This document shows, one piece after another, positions 58,585-64,000 of a stretch of 64,000 nt of DNA; within the stretch, counting starts at the first letter, position 1, and each line of letters begins with the position of its first letter. Made by a program: the position numbers and the translations under genes. The notes under the pieces were generated by a model. The model was not told the origin of the DNA, ran no database searches, and worked only from the letters and a program-made list of their open reading frames with translations. The stretch spans positions 1-64,000 of the forward strand of contig JBHJOA010000075.1 of the NCBI GenBank assembly GCA_050330205.1, read 5' to 3'. The DNA comes from Pelagibius sp050330205 (GTDB taxonomy: Bacteria > Pseudomonadota > Alphaproteobacteria > Kiloniellales > Kiloniellaceae).

Positions 58585-58717
58585 TACGACCCTGGCGGCC
58601 AGCCTCCTGAGCCGCCCTCGCGCCTTTGACCGCCTGCAAAGCAGGTTGTTCCCGGGCCGCGAGCAGCATAGTGTTAACCATAGCGGTTAGCCTGGGAAAT
58701 TGGGGTATTAGGGGCTC

Positions 58718-60190
58718 ATGAGCACAATCGCAGCGCACGGCCGCCAAGCCGCCGAACATCGGCCCGCAAGCCGCCGGATCCGGCGGGGTTCCGCCGTGGC
58801 GGGCGCCGGTGCCCTGGCGCTGGCCCTCACCCTGGCGCCGGCCCTGGCCCCCGGGGCCGGGGCCCAGTCGCGCTCCGGAATCTTCATCAACAACGACGTG
58901 CTGAACAGCCTCGGCCCAGGCCCGGAGGCGGCCCCCTATGCGCCGATGGCGCCGGTATCGCCGCCGCCGACGCTGGTGCCGCTGTCGCCGGATTCCCCGG
59001 CCGGCGCCCCGGCCCGCGCCCCGATCGGCTCGGCGCCCGGCGACCTCACCTTTCCGACCTACGGCAGCGGCAATTACGTGGTGACCCGCCCCGGCACCCT
59101 GCTGTTTCCGCCGCTGCAGGAGCCCAGCAGCACCTTGGCGCCCGGCTTCGCCGGCACGGTCGACAACCAGGCCGCCCGCAAGGAAGCCCTGGGCAACGCC
59201 TTTGCAGGCGGCCCGGAGCCGCGCTCGCAGCTGCTGATCCCCCTGGACGACGGCATGAGCGGTGGCGACGGCGACAGCGTGCTGGTGTTCATGGACCAGC
59301 TGCCGCCGGCCGATCCGGACGCCGCTTACGGCAACGCCCCGGTGCTCACCCTGCAGCGGCCGCCGCAGCCGGTGCCCCAGCCGGCGCCTAAGAAGCCCGA
59401 GGTGCCGGCCGAGATGCTGGCCGGAATCCAGCAGGCCCCGGTCGACGCCGACCCGGCAGCCCTGGCGCCCGAGTTCCAGCACAGCGAATTCCAGTCTCCC
59501 GAATTCCAGGCCCCGGAGCAGCCGGAGGTCGCCGAGCTGCCGCCGATGGCGCCGGTCGAGCCGGAGTCCATGGCCGAGGCCCCGACCGAGGCAGAGCCCG
59601 TGGCCGCGGTCCCGGCCGAGCCGATGACCGAGGTCGCGGCGATGCCGGCCGCCGAGCCTGCGCCGGCGCCCGCGCCGGTCGGCAGCGCCGAAGTGGCGGC
59701 GCCGGTCAGCAGCGCCGAAGTGGCGGCGCCGGTGAGCCCGGCCGAACAACCCGCCGCGGCGCCCGGCGACGCTCCGGTCAGCCTGCTGCCGCCGGCCAGC
59801 GGCGGCGACACCGCCACCCGCGCACCCGAGCCGGAGCCGGTCGCCGCCCTGCAGACCGCGAGTCTCGCCGTCGGCGACGGCCTGGAGGACATGACCTTCC
59901 TCTTCGAGGTCGACTCGGCCGAACTGACGGCGGAGACGACGGCCGAACTGCACGCCCTTGCCAACGTCATGCACAGCAACGAAGAGTGGATTCAGGTGCT
60001 GGGCTTTGCCAGCGGTCCGGATGGTTCGGAAGACCAGGCCCGCAAGCTGGCGCTGTCGCGGGCGCTGAAGGTGCGCAGCTTCCTCATCGACGCTGGCATC
60101 GCCTCCGGCCGCATTCAGGTGCGCTCGCTGGGCGACCGCGCCGAAGGCGGCCCCGCGAATCGGGTCGACATCAAGCCGATTGGCAGCTAA
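58718..60190 (+). CDS. Pro/Ala-rich exported protein with C-terminal OmpA-like domain
   Basis: 490 residues. A long signal region (RRGSAVAGAGALALALTLAP, cleavage near GAGA) is followed by about 340 residues of low-complexity Pro/Ala/Glu sequence. The last about 110 residues form an OmpA-like domain (LEDMTFLFEVDSAELTAETT, QVLGFASGPDGSEDQARKLA, RALKVRSFLIDAGIASGRIQ). Standard OmpA domains have a conserved peptidoglycan-contacting Asp and Arg; here the usual GHTD reads GFASGPDGSE. Cell-wall binding is therefore uncertain. It precedes a TolQ-like/TolR-OmpA pair, so the three probably form one envelope system. Confidence 0.8.
   Translation: MSTIAAHGRQAAEHRPASRRIRRGSAVAGAGALALALTLAPALAPGAGAQSRSGIFINNDVLNSLGPGPEAAPYAPMAPVSPPPTLVPLSPDSPAGAPARAPIGSAPGDLTFPTYGSGNYVVTRPGTLLFPPLQEPSSTLAPGFAGTVDNQAARKEALGNAFAGGPEPRSQLLIPLDDGMSGGDGDSVLVFMDQLPPADPDAAYGNAPVLTLQRPPQPVPQPAPKKPEVPAEMLAGIQQAPVDADPAALAPEFQHSEFQSPEFQAPEQPEVAELPPMAPVEPESMAEAPTEAEPVAAVPAEPMTEVAAMPAAEPAPAPAPVGSAEVAAPVSSAEVAAPVSPAEQPAAAPGDAPVSLLPPASGGDTATRAPEPEPVAALQTASLAVGDGLEDMTFLFEVDSAELTAETTAELHALANVMHSNEEWIQVLGFASGPDGSEDQARKLALSRALKVRSFLIDAGIASGRIQVRSLGDRAEGGPANRVDIKPIGS
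59684..59737 (+). repeat. 27-base tandem repeat in the Pro/Ala-rich OmpA-like gene
   Basis: Two adjacent 27-base units starting AGCGCCGAAGTGGCGGCGCC differ at one base. They encode SAEVAAPVS twice, within the low-complexity linker. Confidence 0.85.
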
Positions 60191-60303
60191 CCCTTAGGGT
60201 GTGAGCCTCTAGGCGGATTCCCGGCCGCACCGGTCGCGGCGTGGGAGAATCTGTCTTATGATCGCCGCCTCAGCGCAGCGCACCCGAGGATAAGACCGCC
60301 CGC

Positions 60304-61458
60304 ATGTCCTTCCTGCAGACCTATCTTATACGAATGGTGGTGTTTCTGGTCGCCGTGGTGATCGCCGCCGCCGTCATCGCCCCGCAGCTCCAGGACGCTT
60401 TCCTCGCCAATGTCTGGCTGAACGGTCTGATCCTCCTGATCCTGCTGATCGGCATCGCCTACAGCTTCGTGCAGGTGCTGGGGCTGCGCAGGGAGATCTA
60501 CTGGCTGGAGACCCTGCGCCGCGAGAGCCGCGGCGGCCTCGTCTTCCCCGGCACCCTGTCGCAGGACACGCCGCCGCGCCTGCTCGGGCCGATGGTGACC
60601 ATGATCGGCGACCGCGCCGGCCGCCTCAGCCTTTCCACCATGTCGATGCGCAGCCTGCTCGACACCATTCACGCCCGCATCGACGAGTCGCACGAGATCT
60701 CGCGCTACGTCATCGGGCTGCTGATTTTCCTCGGCCTGCTCGGAACCTTCTGGGGGCTGCTGGAAACGGTGAACGCGGTGGGCACCACCATCGGCAGCCT
60801 GTCCGGCGGCAGCGGCGACGCCGTCGCGCTCTTCGAGGAACTGCGGGGCGGCCTGCAGGCGCCGCTCGGCGGCATGGGCACGGCCTTCAGCTCCTCGCTG
60901 TTCGGCCTCGCCGGCTCGCTGGTGCTCGGCTTTCTCGAACTCAGTTCGGGACAGGCCCACAACCGCTTCCTCAACGAACTGGAAGAGTGGCTGTCCAGCG
61001 TGACCAAGCTGTCCAGCGGCGGCGGCTTCACCGGCGAGGGCGAGCAGCCGGTCTCCGCCTACGTGCACGCCCTGCTGGAAAAGACCGCCGACAGCCTCGA
61101 GCAACTGCAGCGCACCGTTGCGCGCGGCGAAGAGGACCGCGCCGCCGTCAACCAGAACCTCTCGGCGCTGACCGAGCGGCTCAGCAGCCTGACCGACCAC
61201 ATGCGCACCGAGCAGTCGGTGATGCTGTCGATCGCCGAGACCCAGGCGAGCCTGAAGTCGCTGCTGACGAAGATCGCCGACGGCAGCCAGGAAGGCGGCC
61301 TCGACAAGGCGACCAAGGGCCACATCCGCAATCTCGACCTGCGCCTGGAGCGCATGTCCGCCGACCTCGCGCACGGCCGCGACAGCGCGGTGGAGGAACT
61401 GCGCAGCGAAATCCGTCTGCTCACCCGCACGCTCGCCGCCATGGCCGAAGAGAACTGA
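60304..61458 (+). CDS. TolQ/ExbB/MotA-like proton channel protein with coiled tail
   Basis: 384 residues. Two helices lie near the N-terminus (about 8-30 and 37-60). The core channel pair is YVIGLLIFLGLLGTFWGLLE and FSSSLFGLAGSLVLGFLELS, equivalent to TolQ helices 2 and 3. A long cytoplasmic coiled region of about 140 residues follows (NLSALTERLSSLTDHMRTEQ, LRSEIRLLTRTLAAMAEE), far longer than in TolQ. It pairs with the next gene three bases away, which has the matching TolR/MotB-like helix. A proton-driven complex distinct from Tol-Pal is likely; what it moves is unknown. Confidence 0.85.
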   Translation: MSFLQTYLIRMVVFLVAVVIAAAVIAPQLQDAFLANVWLNGLILLILLIGIAYSFVQVLGLRREIYWLETLRRESRGGLVFPGTLSQDTPPRLLGPMVTMIGDRAGRLSLSTMSMRSLLDTIHARIDESHEISRYVIGLLIFLGLLGTFWGLLETVNAVGTTIGSLSGGSGDAVALFEELRGGLQAPLGGMGTAFSSSLFGLAGSLVLGFLELSSGQAHNRFLNELEEWLSSVTKLSSGGGFTGEGEQPVSAYVHALLEKTADSLEQLQRTVARGEEDRAAVNQNLSALTERLSSLTDHMRTEQSVMLSIAETQASLKSLLTKIADGSQEGGLDKATKGHIRNLDLRLERMSADLAHGRDSAVEELRSEIRLLTRTLAAMAEEN

Positions 61459-61461
61459 TCC

Positions 61462-62889
61462 ATGTATGCCCTGGGCCGGGGCGGTTCGCGCCGCTCGATC
61501 AATATCTGGCCGGGCTTCGTCGACGGCCTCGCCACCCTGCTGCTGGTGGTGATCTTCGTCCTCATGGTCTTCATGGTCGCGCAGTTCTTCCTCTCGGTCG
61601 CGCTCACCGGCAAGGACGAGGCGCTGACGCGGCTGGAGACGGAGATCAACGAACTCGCCGAGCTGCTGGCGCTGGAGCGCGGCGCCAACGTCGAGCTGAG
61701 GGTGAACGTCGAACAGCTCTCCGCCGAGCTGCAGTCTTCGCTGGCGTCGCGGGAATCGCTGACCGGTCAGCTGGCCGCCCTCTCCGAGGAGCGCGAGTCC
61801 CTGGCCAACCAGCTGGCCGCCCTGGCCGACGAGCGCGACCGCCTCGCCGCCCTGGTGTCGCGGGAGCAGGACGAGCGCGAGCGCCTGGCCGGCCTGCTCG
61901 GCAGCAGCGAGGAGTCCCTCGCCGAGACGCGCTCCGAACTGCAGCAGACCCGGCAGGCGCTGGCGGAACGCGAGAGCGAGGTGGACGAGGCGCGCAGCCG
62001 GCTGAACACCGCCCTGGCGCGGCTCGAGGTCGAGCAGCAGAGGCTGGAGGAAGCGCTGGCCGCCATCGCCGCCGGCAAGGCGGAACTGGAAGACGCCTAC
62101 GCCACCATCGACGCCGACAGGGATAAGATCGAGGCGCAGCTCGCCGAACTCGCCATCCTGAAGTCGCTGCGCGACGACCTGGTGGAACGGCTGCGGGCCT
62201 CGGAGGGCGAGCTGGAAGGCGAGCGCCGGGCGCTTGCCGAGGAGCGCGAACTCTCCGCCGAGGCGCAGATCCAGGTGACCCTGCTGAACCGCCAGCTGGC
62301 GGCGCTGCGCGAGCAGCTGGCGCGGCTCTCCGACGCGTTGGAGCTTTCCGAGGAAAGATCGAAGGAGCAGGAAGTGCAGATCGCCGATCTCGGCAGGCGC
62401 CTCAACGTCGCCCTGGCCAGCAAGGTGCAGGAGCTGGCGCGCTACCGCTCGGAGTTCTTCGGGCGGCTGCGGGAGATTCTCGGCGACCGCCAGGACATCC
62501 GCATCGTCGGCGACCGCTTCGTGTTCCAGTCGGAGATTCTCTTTGCCAGCGGTCAGGCGAGCATCGCCGACGAGGGCCGCGACCAGCTGGCCCAGCTCGC
62601 CAGCACCCTGAAGGAGATCGCCGCCACCATTCCCGACGAACTGGACTGGGTGCTGCGCGTCGACGGTCACACCGATCGCCAGCCGATCAGCACCTTCGCC
62701 TTCCCGTCGAACTGGGAACTGTCGACGGCGCGCGCCGTCTCGGTGGTGAAGTTCCTGGTCGACCAGGGCATTCCCCCGCAGCGCCTGGCGGCCACCGGCT
62801 TCGGCGAGTTCCAGCCCCTCGACACCGGCGGCGACGAGATCGCCTACCGCCGCAACCGCCGCATCGAATTCAAGCTCACGGAGCGCTGA
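61462..62889 (+). CDS. TolR/MotB-like protein with long coiled coil and C-terminal OmpA domain
   Basis: 475 residues. One N-terminal helix contains Asp21 in WPGFVDGLATLLLVVIFVLM, aligned with the proton-carrying Asp of TolR (PFVDVMLV) and MotB. Residues about 50-330 are an almost unbroken coiled coil (ESLTGQLAALSEERESLANQ). The end is a canonical OmpA peptidoglycan-binding domain (VLRVDGHTDRQPISTFAFPS, ELSTARAVSVVKFLVDQGIP, RRNRRIEFKLTER). The coil could bridge the periplasm to the cell wall. It is three bases after the TolQ-like gene. Larger than MotB and TolR; closest in layout to stator units. Confidence 0.88.
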   Translation: MYALGRGGSRRSINIWPGFVDGLATLLLVVIFVLMVFMVAQFFLSVALTGKDEALTRLETEINELAELLALERGANVELRVNVEQLSAELQSSLASRESLTGQLAALSEERESLANQLAALADERDRLAALVSREQDERERLAGLLGSSEESLAETRSELQQTRQALAERESEVDEARSRLNTALARLEVEQQRLEEALAAIAAGKAELEDAYATIDADRDKIEAQLAELAILKSLRDDLVERLRASEGELEGERRALAEERELSAEAQIQVTLLNRQLAALREQLARLSDALELSEERSKEQEVQIADLGRRLNVALASKVQELARYRSEFFGRLREILGDRQDIRIVGDRFVFQSEILFASGQASIADEGRDQLAQLASTLKEIAATIPDELDWVLRVDGHTDRQPISTFAFPSNWELSTARAVSVVKFLVDQGIPPQRLAATGFGEFQPLDTGGDEIAYRRNRRIEFKLTER

Positions 62890-62980
62890 CCGGGACGACT
62901 TCATCGCGTGTCGGGGCTTGTCCCTGCTGGATTCACACATCGTCTGCGGTCAGCGCACTGGCGATTCCACCTGCTCTCCT

Positions 62981-63067
62981 GTCATCCTCGCGCTCGTCGC
63001 GAGGATCCATGGCGCCGCTTGGCGCCTGGCCTCTCCCATGGACCCGCGGGACAAGCCCGCGGGTGAC
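62981..63067. repeat. Paired palindromic intergenic repeat (two hairpins), copy 2
   Basis: Hairpin A is ATCCTCGCG-CTCGT-CGCGAGGAT (62984-63006). Hairpin B is ACCCGCGGG-ACAAG-CCCGCGGGT (63042-63064), followed by GACAAT as in copy 1. Stem sequences differ from copy 1 but pairing is conserved, which is compensatory variation. Confidence 0.75.
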
Positions 63068-63248
63068 AATCTTGGGGATGGCAGCCAACCTGCGCGCTCT
63101 GTGCCGGATCGCTGTCGAACCGCCTCTCTGCGCGCGCCGCATGAGATGTGTGAATATCGTAAGGCTTGTCCCCGGGGTCCAATGCCGCTTCCGCATGCCG
63201 AGACCTTTGCAGTCCGGGCGCCCGAAAGCGCGGCGGCGCAGCCAATGG

Positions 63249-63271
63249 GTGCCGGCATCAAGTGCCGGCAC
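63249..63271. repeat. Single palindromic repeat unit
   Basis: GTGCCGGCA-TCAAG-TGCCGGCAC, a 9-base stem with a 5-base loop, has the same geometry as the paired repeats. A half-unit (TTGTCCCCGGGGTCC) lies about 80 bases to its left. Confidence 0.65.
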
Positions 63272-63301
63272 GACATCGTGACTGTGGCAAGAGAGATGCG
63301 C

Positions 63302-64000
63302 CTAGGACCTGCTCCCCGACGCGCGTGCACCGGCCTGCTCCTCGCCGCCGAGTAACGTCGCCTGATCGAACTGCAGGGCCGCGAGGTGGGCGTAGAGGCC
63401 GCCGGCGGCGACCAGGTCGGCGTGCCGCCCGCTTTCGACCAGGCGGCCCTGGTCGATCACCAGGATGCGGTCGGCCTTCAGCACCGTGGCGAGGCGGTGG
63501 GCGATGACCAGCGTGCTGCGGCCCGACATCAGGCGGTCGAGCGCCTGCTGCACCACCCGCTCGCTCTCGGCATCCAGCGACGAGGTGGCCTCGTCGAGCA
63601 GCAGCAGCGGCGGGTCCTTGAGGATGGCGCGGGCGATGGCGAGGCGCTGGCGCTGGCCGCCGGACAGCCGCACGCCCTTTTCGCCGAGATAGGTGTCGAA
63701 GCCGGCGGGCAGCTGTTCGATGAAGTCCAGCGCCCCGGCCGCCTCGGCCGCCGCGCGCACCTCGTCGTCGCTCGCCTGCGGGCGGCCGTAGCGGATGTTC
63801 TCCCAGGCGTTGGCCGAGAACACCACCGGCTCCTGCGGCACCAGGCCGATGCGCGCCCGCAAGGCGGCGGGGTCGGCCTCCGGCAGCGCCACGCCGTCGA
63901 AGCGGATGCTGCCGGACTGCGGATCGTAAAAGCGCAACAGCAGTTGGAAGACCGTCGTCTTGCCGGCGCCCGAAGGGCCGACGATGGCGACCTTCTCGCC
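63302..64000 (-). CDS. ABC transporter ATP-binding/permease protein (C-terminal part, cut by window edge)
   Basis: About 232 C-terminal residues, open at the right edge. The nucleotide-binding domain is complete from Walker A (VAIVGPSGAGKTTVFQLLLR). It continues with the Q-loop (ARIGLVPQEPVVFSANAWEN), the signature GEKGVRLSGGQRQRLAIARA, Walker B PPLLLLDEATSSLDAESERV and the H-loop LVIAHRLATVLKADRILVID. The arrangement and the NAWENIRYGR stretch fit MsbA/half-transporter exporters with a membrane domain upstream, outside the window. Substrate cannot be judged. The last residues are Gly/Ala/Ser-rich. Confidence 0.92.
   Translation of the reverse strand, partial: GEKVAIVGPSGAGKTTVFQLLLRFYDPQSGSIRFDGVALPEADPAALRARIGLVPQEPVVFSANAWENIRYGRPQASDDEVRAAAEAAGALDFIEQLPAGFDTYLGEKGVRLSGGQRQRLAIARAILKDPPLLLLDEATSSLDAESERVVQQALDRLMSGRSTLVIAHRLATVLKADRILVIDQGRLVESGRHADLVAAGGLYAHLAALQFDQATLLGGEEQAGARASGSRS

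Larger units (their letters stand above)
62890..63301. other. Intergenic region with clustered palindromic repeats
   Basis: About 410 bases lie between the convergent OmpA-domain gene and the ABC exporter gene. It holds the second paired palindromic repeat (62981-63067), a third hairpin (63249-63271) and a partial unit near 63170. I see no gene; open frames here are translations of the repeats. Confidence 0.6.

Noticed and set aside
58718..62889. Zorya-type anti-phage system
   Set aside because: The channel and stator-like proteins resemble ZorA/ZorB in outline, but no ZorC, ZorD or ZorE-type gene follows, and the flanks are housekeeping genes (efp, suhB).
60256..62940. Long open frame (894 codons) on the minus strand
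   Set aside because: Antisense to the TolQ-like and OmpA-domain genes. Low-complexity Gln/His/Arg composition, no recognisable domain.

Overview
The window is 64 kb of GC-rich, densely coding chromosome. It reads as an alphaproteobacterium of the Rhodospirillales/Kiloniellales type. The pointers are the hisZ-purA and serC-serA blocks, an alphaproteobacterial RpoH beside an RluA-family pseudouridine synthase, a ruvCAB-ybgC-tolQRAB-pal-cpoB-tilS-ftsH-folP-glmM run, a DUF4164/ZapA pair beside a 6S RNA locus, and palindromic intergenic repeats of a kind common in this class. The taxonomic call is inference from gene content and order; no rRNA is present.

Layout. (1) 1-14.0 kb is catabolic and accessory. 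It starts with the cut end of a branched-chain amino-acid-type ABC binding protein, with a divergent RpiR regulator. A nine-gene minus-strand operon follows: TRAP binding protein, fused TRAP permease, a 40-residue membrane peptide, IlvD/Edd dehydratase, RraA-like protein, UxuA-like dehydratase, UxaA-like dehydratase, ketoglutarate-semialdehyde-type dehydrogenase and HpaI-type aldolase. Its divergent GntR/FCD regulator shares an intergenic region holding a perfect operator-like dyad over the operon's -10 box. Together the genes look like uptake of a sugar acid, dehydration to a 2-keto-3-deoxy acid, retro-aldol cleavage, and oxidation of the aldehyde. (2) 14.1-14.8 kb holds tRNA-Glu(CTC) with an integrase N-terminal remnant, the scar of an integrated element. 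(3) 14.9-27.4 kb is core: DUF6476 protein, rluD-like gene, rpoH, a membrane protein plus tail-anchored pseudokinase pair, purA, hisZ, a PqiA-like protein, an FG-GAP protein, serA and serC. (4) 27.5-33.2 kb is a small-gene region: a MaoC/GNAT/cupin/PhzF/DUF1127 run facing a MocR regulator whose transcript looks leaderless, a Cys-rich orphan, and lrgAB.

(5) 33.2-48.4 kb is the core envelope and DNA-repair block: glmM, folP, ftsH, tilS, cpoB, pal, tolB, tolA, tolR, tolQ, ybgC, ruvB, ruvA, ruvC and yebC, all on the minus strand. There are clear terminators after ftsH and pal and a separate pal promoter. (6) 48.7-51.4 kb carries a small helical protein, a YmdB-type phosphoesterase, 5-formyl-THF cyclo-ligase, 6S RNA, zapA and a DUF4164 protein. 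(7) 51.7-58.6 kb, plus strand, is tkt, fba (class I) and gap with a strong terminator, then an orphan, a degenerate ThiE-like protein, efp and a suhB-like gene. (8) 58.7-62.9 kb is a three-gene envelope module: a Pro/Ala-rich OmpA-like protein, an ExbB/TolQ-like channel and a TolR/MotB-like coiled-coil protein ending in OmpA. This looks like a second proton-driven envelope machine beside Tol-Pal. (9) 62.9-64 kb has a cluster of palindromic repeats and the C-terminal part of an ABC exporter running off the right edge.

The best candidates for something under-described are the module at 58.7-62.9 kb, the pseudokinase/membrane pair at 17.4-20.1 kb, and the 40-residue membrane peptide in the sugar-acid operon.
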